A stretch of 64,000 nucleotides of DNA from Paraescarpia echinospica (taxonomy: Eukaryota; Annelida; Polychaeta; Sabellida; Siboglinidae): contig CM034542.1 of assembly GCA_020002185.1 (NCBI GenBank), forward strand, positions 56,895,650-56,959,649, in the 5' to 3' direction. The notes below the pieces were generated by a model. It saw nothing but the letters and a program-made list of their open reading frames with translations, did not search any database and was not told the DNA's origin. Made by a program: the position numbers and the translations under genes. How positions within the stretch are numbered: position 1 is the stretch's first letter; every line of letters begins with the position of its first letter. Below, piece after piece: positions 41,011 to 53,395 of the stretch.

Positions 41011-41456
41011 TGAGCCGCACCTTGCCACTCTTCCCCCAATATGAAGTGACGGCACTCAAAGTATGGTTATATCACGTTTTTGACCAAAAAAGACATGGAT
41101 ATGTCATGTTTTTATTTTTTAAATAATATCACATTTTTATAACAAATCTGAAAATAAATTGTCAGCCTTTACAACTGTTCGATTTGATTTTGGATTCTTA
41201 ATATATACGAAATTCATGTAAACGTTTTTATTTATACTTTGAGGATGAAACACAAAATGTGGGTTTTTTCTCAAAACCAGAAAAATGGATATAACAAATT
41301 ATCATGTTTTGTCCTGAAGCCTTCACATGTTTATAGCAGTTGTCTAAATCAGTACAATTTGCAACAGAGACAGTGAACTTTGGTTTAAGTTAGAGTCAGT
41401 GCACTAAATCACCGTTGTAGGTTTCAAAACAAAATACACAAGCCATGTTAGAGAGA

Positions 41457-41542
41457 TGACAGAAGTGTTTATTCTCGATAGACAAGTCATTACTCTGCAA
41501 GAGACTAATGACTTGTCTACCCCAGAATAAACACTTCTGTTA
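41457..41542. other. 86-nt near-perfect hairpin in intron 13
   Basis: The left arm (41,457-41,492) and right arm (41,506-41,542) are inverted copies of about 36 nt, broken by one mismatch near the base and an asymmetric internal loop (ctcgatag against ctggggtag). They enclose a 13-nt loop (ctctgcaagagac). Size and shape fit a pre-miRNA-like precursor, but a palindromic MITE remnant is equally possible. Confidence 0.75.
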
Positions 41543-41849
41543 TTTGTTACAATATGAAGGCGTGTTTAGAGAATAGCCACTAAATGGTGGCACTGAATCA
41601 CCAATTGCCAGAAACTGGATGAGCTTGTAAAGGGTTAATGTCAAAAGAATGTTGCACTTATATATATATATGGTGTGGTAAAATCCATGCCCATAAAGTC
41701 AAAAGTAAAAAATTCACATACAATATTAATTTTAAACTGTATTTTGATGTAAAATAAAGGTAAACATATGTTCACATAAAATATACTTTGTCATATTTCG
41801 AGTGTCATTTGTATAATTGATTCCTTAACTATATTTACTGCTATAGAAC

Positions 41850-41982
41850 TGTTTCTTGTTGTTTACAGTTGCACAATATGGACCGTAAACTGTTGAACAT
41901 ATTTGTTGTTGTTTAGAATTACACAATATGGACCATGACCTGTTGAACATGTTTCTTGTTTGTAATTTCTTGTTGTTTACAG
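41850..41982 (+). repeat. Two upstream copies of the exon 14 acceptor and first codons
   Basis: The exon 14 edge (ttgttgtttacag|ttacacaagatggaccataa) is preceded by two copies. One has an intact acceptor at 41,868 (ttgttgtttacag|ttgcacaatatggac). The other has its AG at 41,916 (gttgtttag|aattacacaatatgg). Spacing is 50 bp between the first two and 64 bp to the real one. The first copy is in phase and would encode LHNMDRKLLNIFVVV and a stop. Confidence 0.9.
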
Positions 41983-42102
41983 TTACACAAGATGGACCAT
42001 AAGCTGGACACAGTCCTGCGGCTACTTAACACACTGGTCAAGCAGAATGACGCATTGGTCAAGCAGAACACAGCCCGACTGTCGAATGAGGAAGATGTGT
42101 AG
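41983..42102 (+). CDS. KCNQ1: KCNQ1 last exon: helix D coiled coil and C-terminus
   Basis: The exon starts after tgttgtttacag in phase 0 and encodes 39 residues and TAG (42,100-42,102): LHKMDHKLDTVLRLLNTLVK, QNDALVKQNTARLSNEEDV. The L/I/V heptad pattern continues helix D from exon 13. LVKQND and LVKQNT come from a small tandem duplication within the exon. The protein ends soon after helix D, whereas human KCNQ1 continues further. NEEDV at the end would fit a class III PDZ ligand (acidic at -2, Val at 0), which is inference only. Confidence 0.9.
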   Translation, partial: LHKMDHKLDTVLRLLNTLVKQNDALVKQNTARLSNEEDV

Positions 42103-42660
42103 ATGACGCGTCACTGTGTTGATTATGTCAGTGACACTCAAGGCAGGACATGTCCAAGAAAGTGTTTTTATGTGACATGCTGACATGACAGGATCATTCA
42201 GCGACATCATCGACAGAATGACTTATCCAAAGAGGATGTCAAGTTTGTCAACAGCATGTGACAGAGTGTCACTGGTGATTCGAAGAGTCGTCAAATTACT
42301 GTCCGTCATTCCACTAAGACGTGTGTCTGCTGACTGACTTTGGTGGTGACAGGAATGACATTAATGACATGTCTACAAGTGTCATTGTCAGTGTCATCAC
42401 TTGTGTTGACAGACATGTGACATGACTTGACAGCATGTTGGTGACACAGAGCAAATCATTCACCGGAACAGAAGTCAGCATTGTGATTGTCTTGACACTG
42501 ACACTACAGTGTCATCAGAATATTGTTGTGATGACACTATGACATGACAGTGTCATCATGACATGTCAGAACTCAGAATGCTGTCACTGATTTCAGCATA
42601 AAACAAACAAGTTCATTGTAATATATGTGACTAGCACTGTCACCAAAGACTGATTAGGGG
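42103..42660 (+). other. KCNQ1: Probable 3' UTR, dense in TGACA/TGTCA
   Basis: After the stop, TGACA, TGTCA, ATGACA and GTGTCAT recur dozens of times in both senses, giving many chances for local stems. No AATAAA occurs here; the first I noticed after the stop is at 44,912-44,917 (caataaattgg), which would make a long UTR. The end of the transcript cannot be fixed from sequence. Confidence 0.5.
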
Positions 42661-42689
42661 GACAAGCACATGTCACACTGGAGGAACCC

Positions 42690-43215
42690 AGGTAGTGGGA
42701 AGGCGAGGTCTCAAGTGAGGGGGAAGGAAGATAGAGTAGGGATATGGGAGCAGGAAGAGGGGAGGTGAAGTGGGATAGGGAGAGGGTGTGGGGATGGGGG
42801 AGAGGCAGGAGGGAGTGGGGATGGAGGAGATGGAGCAGGGAGAAGGAGCAGTGATGGGGAGAGGGAGTGGAGATGGAGGAGAGGGAGCAGGGATGGGGGA
42901 AAGGGAGCAGAGATAGGGAAGAGATGGAGTTGGGATGTGGAGAGGGAAGACAGTAGGGAGTGGGGAGCAGGAATGGGGAGAGGGAGTTGGGATGTGGAAA
43001 GGGAAAACAGTAGGGAGTGGGGAAAAGGAGCAGGGATGGGGGAGAGGGAGTGGGGATGTGGAAAGGGAAAGCAGTAGGGAGTGGGAAGAGGGAGCAAGGA
43101 TGGGGAGAGTGTCGGGTGTGGGGATAACAGAGAAGGAGTGGGGGTAGGGGAAATGAAGTGGGGATCTGGGAGAGGGAATGGAGATAGAGGAGAGGGAAGA
43201 TTGGGAGAGCGAGGG
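42690..43215. repeat. Purine-rich GGGGA/GAGGGAG minisatellite
   Basis: Imperfect units of about 12-30 bp (ggagagggagtggggatg) fill 520 bp with an almost pure purine + strand. The - strand frames are Ser/Pro/Leu-rich repeat artefacts. Confidence 0.9.
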
Positions 43216-44199
43216 ATATTGCCCCACTCCCGTGTACAACTATTTATATTATTTATAAGCTATCTATACTGTTTATACTTTCTACACAAGTCGTGTTTGT
43301 AAGTACCGCACAAGTAGACGTGTACATTGTAGGCTCTGTGTGGTGGTGTACATTGTTAGAGGATCATGAAACGGGCGTCTTTCATTGGCTGCATCACAAT
43401 AATGCATTTGTCTCGTTGTGAACTATTTATTGGCTGTTCTGTAGGAGGGGTATATATGAGGTTGATCCGTGCAACTTTCAAAAATTACATGTTTTCAGTT
43501 CACCCACATTTCATTCCGCATCACACGAACTTGTAATACGAGACTTACGAATTATGTAATTGTAGAATGCCTGCTGTTTACGTGAGACACTGGTTTGTAA
43601 GTGTTGAAACTGTTGTCATTGTAATCATTACCACAAAATGACATGTTTACTTTATGCCAGTACCTTATAGTACTTCACGGACAGAGGCCGGGGAATCTCG
43701 CTGGCTAACCTTTTGGTTCCTTGTACGACAAAACCAGGATTGGGATCAAGTACTTGTACTTTAGTATTTTTTTCAGTACCAGTTTTTTGGAGATGACAAG
43801 GACACGTACTTGTATAAATTTGTACTTGTTCGGTTGTATTTGCAAAAAATATCAAGTTTATTTCAAGTGTATAATTTCGGTATTTAGAATACAAAATAAT
43901 ACATCTCTAGTGTTTTGCCTGGGTGATGCACTTCAACGAATACCACCCTGATTATATATCTACCACATATTTATATATCTTCAAAGAAGTTCACACCAGA
44001 ATAATACAATTAGTGTTGATCACAACGACTGAACTGTACTTGCATTTTTACTTGGCTGAATTTTGTACTTATACTTGGAATTGTACTAGGTAAGTTTTTT
44101 TAAAAGTACTTGTAATTGACCTGAAATGTACTTGTACTTGTAACTATACTTGGCTCCAACTCAGTCGAGAAATTCAGGATTTGTATATTCTTGCTGGTG
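43216..44199. other. 3' flank, nothing recognised
   Basis: AT-rich sequence. A loose GTACTTGTA-type repetition (43,745-44,150: gtacttgtacttgtaac and variants) is visible, similar to the cctacttgtacttgttg part of the exon 7 array but without the rest of that unit. Confidence 0.45.
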
Positions 44200-44465
44200 T
44201 TTCAAACCTTGAGCAAATTCGCTCACTCTACATTGCTCCAGTTTGCTCAGCTGTCTGAATGAGTACCTGGCTGTAGACAGTGGTGGATATCTGTGTACAA
44301 ATACCTCGTAGTCTTTGCACGTTATTTGCAGCGTGGCTTAATGTTTCCAGTGTGATGGTGTTCAATTGAACTGGTCTGCCAGGGCAAAGTGTTAGTGTTT
44401 TGAGCAGACATAAGGACAGGATATTGCGCTATATTATAACAGCGTCATCGCTATAATGTCACTAG
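44200..44465 (+). mobile_element. SINE copy, body only
   Basis: gagtacctggctgtagacag, gcagcgtggcttaatgtttc and gttttgagcagacataagga match the body of the SINE at 29,390-29,730 in the opposite orientation. The tRNA-like head is absent or diverged (about 44,205-44,240). Confidence 0.7.
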
Positions 44466-45340
44466 TGTCACTAAAACGTCATCAAAGTGCCGTAGCCAGT
44501 CGCATGCACCATTAAGAGGGTGTCCTTCCTGTCCTTCTACCCCATTGAGTGTTTACGTGTTCGCGTTTTTTATTTTTGTTAAATTACACGCGATATCAGT
44601 CTGATGTATGTAGTCAAACTGTCAGCGATATGCACAAGTTTCAATCTCATCTCTTTATACTCTGATTGTCAGTATATAACATTTGTTTATAGAGATTTCA
44701 AGCTTGACAAACCAAAGCAAACTGCATTTGGCAAACAATAGTGCCCTGACACTGGTACTCTTACAGAATGTTCATGTACTGTATATATTTCTTGTGAATT
44801 CAGGGAGACGTTCTAGATTTGAGTTCTAAATGATATACACCCAAATTAACACAGAACTTGTTCAGATATACACCTGTACCCTAATCAATTGCCACTGATC
44901 AACTGTATTGCAATAAATTGGATTGAATCTCGATATGTTTCACTTGCACATGGTTTTGTTTTTATGTATCATGCACGTGTACTTCACAATTATTTACATA
45001 TGTTGTCTAATAATCTGATCTACAACATGTTTGACGGTTAGTTAATGTACACCAATCTACTGTGTCGATGATGGTGTTTATAAAATATTGACCAAACATG
45101 ATATTAACAACACAAAATCAACAAACAACACTCCAAAATAGGCCATACGTGACTGCTAATAAGTGATGACGCTGGACACTGATGATGTTGGACACCGGTT
45201 GGGCGGAACTGACTCAAAGAACGCTGGTTTTCCTATCCTGAATTGGATCCCTTTAATATCGACACATTTAAGCAAATGCGTCAGAGTCAGAAGGCAGAAG
45301 GCAACAACACTGTCCTCTCTCCCCAGCCAATTGGTCTGTT
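44466..45340. other. Unassigned stretch before the 28-bp array
   Basis: A frame at 45,163-45,363 (66 codons) runs into the first unit of the array. It matches no family I know. Nothing else is recognised. Confidence 0.4.
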
Positions 45341-46070
45341 ACAACTTACAGCAGGTAATGTAATGATAACAACTTACAGCAGGTAATGTAATGATAACAA
45401 CTTACAGCAGGTAATGTAATGATAACAACTTACAGCAGGTAATGTAATGATAACTTACAGCAGGTAATGTAATGATAACAACTTACAGCAGGTAATGTAA
45501 TTATAACAACTTACAGCAGGTAATGTAATGATAACAACTTACAGCAGGTAATGTAATGATAACAACTTACAGCAGGTAATGTAATTATAACAACTTACAG
45601 CAGGTAATGTAATGATAACAACTTACAGCAGGTAATGTAATGATAACAACTTACAGCAGGTAATGTAATGATAACAACTTACAGCAGGTAATGTAATTAT
45701 AACAACTTACAGCAGGTAATGTAATGATAACAACTTACAGCAGGTAATGTAATTATAACAACTTACAGCAGGTAATGTAATTATAACAACTTACAGCAGG
45801 TAATGTAATTATAACAACTTACAGCAGGTAATGTAATTATAACAACTTACAGCAGGTAATGTAATTATAACAACTTACAGCAGGTAATGTAATTATAACA
45901 ACTTACAGCAGGTAATGTAATTATAACAACTTACAGCAGGTAATGTAATTATAACAACTTACAGCAGGTAATGTAATTATAACAACTTACAGCAGGTAAT
46001 GTAATTATAACAACTTACAGCAGGTAATGTAATTATAACAACTTACAGCAGGTAATGTAATTATAACAAC
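45341..46070. repeat. 28-bp array, about 26 copies, each with acceptor-CAG-donor text
   Basis: The unit acaacttacagcaggtaatg plus taatgata repeats from 45,341 every 28 bp (one 24-bp copy). Two variants, taatgata and taattata, segregate, with the second dominating the right half. Each unit contains acttacag|cag|gtaatg, which reads like a 3-nt exon between splice sites. The ORF at its left edge ends in the same sequence. Confidence 0.95.
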
Positions 46071-46984
46071 TTCTAGTTTTAATGAGATAACCAATTATGT
46101 AACATTCGACACTATTAAATTTAAAGCCCATCCTTGTTTTGTTCAACAGTTTCCTAGTTGTTTCCAGCACTCGGCAACGTTCTATTAAATGACTAGTCTG
46201 TATATAGTGTGGTTATATGTTATGATCTTATGAGGTCTCATTCAACTAGTCAGCCTTTTTCAGAACATTATCGCCAAGCCGACCTTTCTATGCTGGCACT
46301 GAGGCCGTGAGGGTGGTCACTGCCAGGGTGCTTGTCGTCCTCCTCAGTGGTTCTTTTACATCCCAAATTGAGACGGGACCGACATTAACGTGTTCAGAGT
46401 CAAAAACGTCACCCTGAAACCAAAAATAAAACTGCAGTGCTCAGCCATGTCGACCCTTCTCTGTCCTTGCTAGATGTGAATACTAAGGGATGCTCTTGTA
46501 AATTTTCAAAATCCAAAAATCGTTATCAGTTTAGGCTTTAGCATTGGCTCAAACCACGCCCCAATATGTGTGGCACTTGTGATGTTTAGTTCCACAATTT
46601 GTATTGGTGTCAATTTGCATTGACATGTTTCACTAGCTAACAGGAACCGGAAATGTTTGTTTGTTTCAAATACACAATGCAACAGAATAATCGATACAAA
46701 AACCATACAATATATTACAATCGAGTCGGCAGGAAAAAACACAAAGTGATAAGTATATTTCGTATGGTAAGAAAAATAGATGATTATGTCATATAAGGGA
46801 CGGGAGATGCCTACTAAAACTAAGTCATAATGGAGAATATGCCTTATATTACATTTTCATTTCAAGGTGTTTTAAAAGTTTATTTTTTGGTACCGCCTGG
46901 TAGGTTGGAGCATAATTATAATTTATGGTCCGAGTGTACAACGAACACCCCCCTGGATGGCCGTGGGGGGACACCTTTAAGTTT
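46071..46984. other. Unassigned stretch
   Basis: No coding frame, TIR or array that I can support. Confidence 0.4.
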
Positions 46985-49215
46985 AAACAATAATCCTGAA
47001 ACGGCCCCAACTTCTGAACCGTTCACCCTACACCAACATAATAATGTATCTATGGATTTGAAATTTGAAGTAGCAACTGTTATGTTTAATGTAATTTTTG
47101 CAAGGAGGCGACCATATTGACGTTATATGCAAAAAACCGTTAAATCATGTAATGTTCACAAACATTTTATAAATTATTTCGACCCTTAGCCAATCAATTT
47201 AATTCTAAACATTACCAAACCTAAATTAAATAGCAAAAGAAACCCCAAACTCCTGCCAGGCAAAAAATAATTAATAATATATGGGAGAAAGTAACTAATT
47301 GTGCATGTTTATTGCTATCATGTCAAAACAATATTACCTTGACGCCACATGGCGGATTATTCGTAAAACGGCCCTAATTTATGAAACGTTCATCCTACAT
47401 CACCATATTTATTTATTATACCGAGCGCTCTTTTCATGCATAAAATCCTGCTCAAAAGCGCTGTACACAATCAATAAAATAATCATAGATAGTAAAAACA
47501 AAGCATAAAAACGATAACATGATTAAAAAAATGAAATATTATAGAAGACTGGATATATTAAGATGAATATATATATATATATACTGTTTTAAAATGTAAT
47601 AAAAACTGACTAGAAAGAGTTAAGCACCAAAATGGGCCAGGAAGAAATGTGTTTTAGCAGCTTCTTGAAGGTGTTCAGTGTTTTTGCTTCACGAATGTGA
47701 GCCGGTAGCGCATTCCACAACTTGGCTGCTGAACAGTGAAATTTTCTGTCTCCGTAAGTAACTGTTCTAGCCCTTGGAACTACTAGTGTCACTGAATCCA
47801 TGGGTCGCAGCGTTCTACTTGGTTGGTACACATTCAGCATGTCCGATATATATCCTGGAGCCTGTCCATGTAGGGCTGTTAACGATAGTTAACAGGTAAC
47901 CAGTGCAGGTTTTTCAACACTGGTGTGATGTGGCTGTAGCGTGATGGTCTGGTTACAACCCGTGCCGCGGTGTTCTGTACACGTTGTAACTTGTTAATTG
48001 ATGTCTGGTGCAGTCCACTGAGCGGAGCGTTACAATAGTCTAGACGGGATGTTACAAGCCCGTTGACAAGTGATTGAGTGGCATCATTTGTGAGATAACG
48101 CCTAATGTGCTCAATGTTGCGGAGAAGATAATATCCAGACCTACAAACACTGTTCAAATGTTGCTCCATTTTCATGGCAGAGTCGAAGATAACACCCAGA
48201 TTTATCACACTGTTCACTGATGTAATGTCAGTGTCGCCAACACGCACAGTAACGTTTTCCATAAGTCTTTTCACTGTTCAATTTTAGCATGTTTGCCTTG
48301 CATCCATCTTTCAATGTCCGTGAGGCACCTCTCAATGAGTTCCAGGGATTCTGTTTGGGTTGCACCGTCCTTCGGCTTGAACGAGATATACAACTGGGTG
48401 TCATCCGCATAGAAGTGATAACACAGTCCATATCGACGGTTTTGAGTACATGGTGTATTTCTTCGAGCCGAGTACCGAGGCATGTGTTACTCCATGTTCC
48501 ATGAGAGCTGGATCGGACTGCTCGCCATCTATGACCACTACCTGGTAACGGTCGTGGAGATACGAGATCCAGCCGAGAGCAGCTCTGAAGATTCTGAATA
48601 AATTATCAAAATGATGCAACAGAATTCCGTGATCAAGAGTGTCGAATGCAACTGACAGATCGAGCATGACCAACACTGTGACACAACCATTATCCAGAGA
48701 CTCGAGGATATCGCTTTGCACCTTGAGGAGCGCCGTTTCGGTCGAGTAAAATCTACAGTAGGCTGACTGGAGCTCCTCGTGAAGACCATTACTCACCAGG
48801 TGGCGCTCAATCCGTGTATCTACAACCTTCTCTAACACCTTAGCAACGAAAGGAAGGTTGGACACGGGTCTGTAGTGTTTCAGGATGTCTGGATCGAGTG
48901 TTGGGTTCTTGAGTAGTGGTCGTATCTGAGCACACTTGAATGCACGAGGCACACAGCTACTATTCATAGAGGCGATGACAATCGCGGTGATAACAGGGAG
49001 TAGCTCATCTACACACAACTTTAGAAGCCATGTGGGCACCGGATCGAGGTCGCAGGATTTATCAGGTGACTTCAGGATGAGAGTCTTCACCGTATGATGT
49101 ATCTAGAGATTCGAAATGAGGAGTAGCAACTTTTAGGTTATGTATTTTGTGCGTAAGTGCAACCATATTGGATGTTATTTGCGAAAATCTGTAACATCTT
49201 GTAATGCTAATGTTT
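46985..49215. repeat. Dispersed repeat: one copy intact, one split by a LINE
   Basis: Copy 1 (46,985-47,165) runs aaacggcccc ... ccgttcaccctacaccaac ... aatgtatctatggatttgaa ... gaccatattgacgttatatg. Copy 2 has its left part at 47,361-47,407 (aaacggccctaatttatgaa) and its right part at 49,092-49,215 (gatgtatctagagattcgaa ... aaccatattggatgttattt). The L2-like element lies between the two parts. Confidence 0.75.
47408..49087 (-). mobile_element. L2-like LINE, 5'-truncated, on the - strand
   Basis: Reading the - strand, the RT starts KSPDKSCDLDPVPTWLLKLC, then HYRPVSNLPFVAKVLEKVVD, then MLDLSVAFDTLDHGILLHHF with the first catalytic Asp. HFYADDTQLYISF, in another phase, carries the YADD box. 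NKLQRVQNTAARVVTRPSRY and KFHCSAAKLWNALPAHIREA close ORF2. The 3' end is an aataaataaa-type tail (about 47,408-47,425). CACCATA (47,401-47,407) and CACCGTA (49,088-49,094) look like a 7-bp target duplication with one change. Several frameshifts and stops mean it is dead. The blocks fit the L2/CR1 group. Confidence 0.88.
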
Positions 49216-52200
49216 GTTTCTCTTTGAAAAATATAAAGAACGTAATTTCGGACGTTACTTGAGTTTGTCCTTCTTATAAATTATGTCATAGCATGTTTTG
49301 GATATTAAACAACCTGCCTCATAAACAAAGCTACTCATCTAGTTGGCGAATGGCTGGATCAGTGCTCCACCATCGATGACAAAACGTTGTAAGAATCAGG
49401 TCACACAGAAGTGAGATTTTACTGGTTTCGAGAATGCATGCCAAAAGTCAGACTTAGGGCATCAGTTGAGGTTCTTTTGACAAGACAATGCAGGAGGTAG
49501 GGGAAGATTCACGCCGGAATAGAACAAACTCATTCAGGTCTTCTCCTCGGCTTTCACGCACAATGGCATTTTGCCAGTACTGTGGTTAATGTGATCTGTG
49601 AAGTGCTGGGTTCTCCTCTTGGTCGCACTATCTTTCTGTGTTATTGGATAAGTTGTTTCGCTTGGTTGGTGTGAATTCGAATTCAGCACATTTTCCTTGA
49701 AGCTGTCGTGTTGCTCCTAAGCTCACCAACCTACGTGACGCACACCTTGTTGTCCAACGTAAATGAGTCCTCACGCTCTTTTTTAAAATGACATTCTCTG
49801 TTCATCATAACTTCCAACAAATTCCTAAAGTGGCGTCGAAAACGTTCCTGTTTTGCACAGCCGTCTTCGTAGCACTTCACTGTCATCGTCGTTGTTATTA
49901 TCACTGGTACATTCCCCAACTACTCGGCTGATCTCCGGGCCAGGCACTGTCCAGCATTCTAACAGGTGCTGGGTAAGGCCGATCACATCACACACTCCGT
50001 TTGCCCCTGTGTTTGCACGCTCATGGGCTTGGCTAATCCGTATGGTCGAGAACCGTCGAGTGCTCCTCGTTTTCGTATACCTACCCTCGTCTCATTCATT
50101 TCGAGTGCTCGAGAAAAAAACACATCGTGTTGGGTGAATGGGAAAGATGGGAAACCACCGCACATAATTCTGGTGATCGAGAGAAAAGAACAGAAGTGCG
50201 AACAGTTTCAGTGTGTTAAGTTGTCAACAACAGCTTGAATTTCCTCTCTCAGTGCGCTCGGACGAACATGCCGATGATCCGTTGGAACTTGTGCACCAGT
50301 AGTCAGCATCGTATGGCTACAGAACTCTCCCGTGCAATTACGGTGATCCTATCCTCAAGAGGAAACTCAGGTCCCGCGTTATAAGATTATCCACTAAACA
50401 ACTATCACTTTGTGAAGGTGTAGTATAGCTGCTGATCCTGGCTTCAGTCAGAGCATCAGGCCATCTTGAGCAGACGTACCATGGTGGCCCACAAAGCCAG
50501 TTCAATATGCATGTCTCCTAGCACCACAACAAATTTGTCTTCACTGAGAGTTTCTGGGAATGTCAATTGATTTTTCTTGGCAGTGTCTTAAACTGGTTGA
50601 TCCACCACCAGCAGCAGAACGTGGCGTAGATTGAGGTGCTTGGTAATGTCTTGTTAGGATCATGTGTAGAACAGCTGGTTTGTTGTGGAAAATGGGCGAG
50701 TGGGCTTCAATGCGTTTTACTGGTTTTCCAACAACTTCTAATCGAGAATCATGGTACGAAGACCACATGACCAGAGCAACTTCATATGTTTCTGGCCTAC
50801 CACGGAGTTCCCTGATGTACTGTATCTGTCAATGTTACTTCAAACTTCTTCTCTTCATCGAACAAACTCGTTGTCATTGGCACTTTTCACACTTGGTTGA
50901 GTGGAGGGCTTTCGACCCTCTGTTGGAATGGACTTATATGAGTGAGGAAGGGTGGACTCACATGTACCTAATCGTCCAAATTGTGAACCAATTTTACGCG
51001 GTTCTTGAGCGCTAACTTTTACAACAACTTGAATTGACTGAGGGTCAGGTTGTAGAATGCCCGGTGTCTACTGTTATTTCCCTTTATCGCATCTGCCTAT
51101 TCCGTTTGTAGACTCGGTATTCTAATTTGGGCACGTATTGCAACGTTCTTCCTCTGCGTTGATTTCCTAGACAATTTAGACATCGACCTACTCAGTTCAG
51201 CCAATGCGTCACTGTCTAATAGAAACCAGAGACTCACAGAGGAAGATTCTAATTACTCAATCATCGCAGAAGACTTTCTATTGTTTGTTTCAAGAACTTT
51301 AATACACTGTACACACAATTAGCATGATACAGATCAGTACAACCAATACTGGTCCTCCGTGGGAACCAGACGTGGTGTTACATCGTTATGGTGTGCAAGT
51401 CCTCCCTGCACATTCTCTGCAATTCTCTTCCAATCGCGCACTACTCTTTCCTTAAATACTCGCTACTTCCCTCTCTTCCTAGTGACTCGCGATTCCCATT
51501 GGTCAGTGCCTCTTCTGCATTTCTTAATATGGCGCGCTACAATCGGGCTCGCTACCTGGCTATCTGATCTCTGATCCCGCATTACCTTATCTGCTAACTG
51601 ACTCATCTCCCGACTATTGCCAAGCCCAGCTATCTCTGGAGATGACCTGAGCTAAACCTATGGGAACATCCTGTATCTCAGATCTAATTATAAGAACACA
51701 AGCTACTAGACTAAAGCAGTTCTAAGCATATACTTATTAACATAACTTCCTATATAATAATTACTATATTTCATGGACAAGTAATTACTAGGAATTTATG
51801 CAAAGCTCAATTCCTTACAAGGTGACCCCACTATCGCTGTCGTAGGAGCTACCCTTCTGACAGGCATCACTGCTGCAATTTATTTCCCCGATATATTTGA
51901 TAACAAACCCAACCAGAATGCTACTAATGGGGTCACGTTCTTCTACGTAATTATAGCATTTCTGGTTTGGTCGCGTGTTGCACGCTGAATAAGAACAAAA
52001 CTGCCCGTATAAATCACTTGCGTCAGTCAACAAGCATTTCCTTTCCTGCGTCGAGGCCAGACAGCTAGATAAACAGCCCGGGCTGTGTCGCGGCGCCTGG
52101 CTATTGTAATCAGACTCTTTGTCGGGGCTCACTGTGGGTTGTGACGGCACATGGGGTGACTTGAAAGGGGCACGAAAGGAAGGTATGCATGAGTAACGGT

Positions 52201-52640
52201 AACTTCATTAGTCACGGGATGTGGTCAGTAGTGCGGGAAACAAAGAGTAGGGACGCCGGATTATGTCATTCGCCTGGTTATCGGCTCTGTCGACCGCGGA
52301 CTGCGTAACAAAGTCGATGGCCGCGGACTTTGATGCCCGGCACGAGTTGCATCTTCTCGCGTCCAGGTGGCGCGACACGTCGCTTCAACATTATTAATTC
52401 AACAGTTATTCTAAACGTGATGATTAGATGGACACGCAGATCGTGTGTTGTTGCGGTTCAGTATTCTACGAGAAATTAAACATTTCACATTAAAAACCAT
52501 TCTAGTGATTAGGAATAAACATCAAACATGTCAGTGAAAGGGAAATACCAAAATGTGGAGATTGGTTGTTCGTCAATATGTCAGGAATTGCCTTGACGGG
52601 TGGTTTGTAAAAGAGAGTTGCAAACAAATTGTGCAACACA
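49216..52640. other. Decayed sequence with one possible transposase-like relic
   Basis: No clear exon. On the - strand at about 50,459-50,547 a piece reads DKFVVVLGDMHIELALWATM, similar to the GD.HIEMA block of DUF6589-type proteins found in invertebrate mobile elements. Further - strand pieces (49,731-50,165, 50,541-50,768) may belong to the same dead gene, but frames are broken. The remaining sequence (50,800-52,640) is unassigned. Confidence 0.4.
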
Positions 52641-52642
52641 AC

Positions 52643-52647
52643 GTACG

Positions 52648-52678
<31 letters not shown>
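52643..52678. repeat. (GTGC)n microsatellite
   Basis: Nine tandem GTGC/GTGCGTGC units, a simple sequence repeat. Confidence 0.95.
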
Positions 52679-52944
52679 TGTATCCGACTGTATCCACACG
52701 AAAAATGACGTGATATCGGGCCTGTTTATTATCCGACGTCAGCAGTAGTCACGCGCAATCGGCCTCTACCTGCGGCGGCCTCTGCACCTGTTCGGCGGCA
52801 CCCTTTGATTTGTAATCCGACACGAGTCCCGCTAATTGTCCTGCCTCCCTTCTTGCCCAAGGACACCTCTGTTAGTGATGACGTCATTCACTGAATGCTA
52901 CTCGATGGGGAGTTGGGGTAATTAAACAGACGGAGTGATTAACA

Positions 52945-53395
<451 letters not shown>

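Noticed and set aside
42673..43239. 188-codon Ser/Pro-rich frame on the - strand
   Set aside because: It follows a purine-rich minisatellite, and several phases are open.
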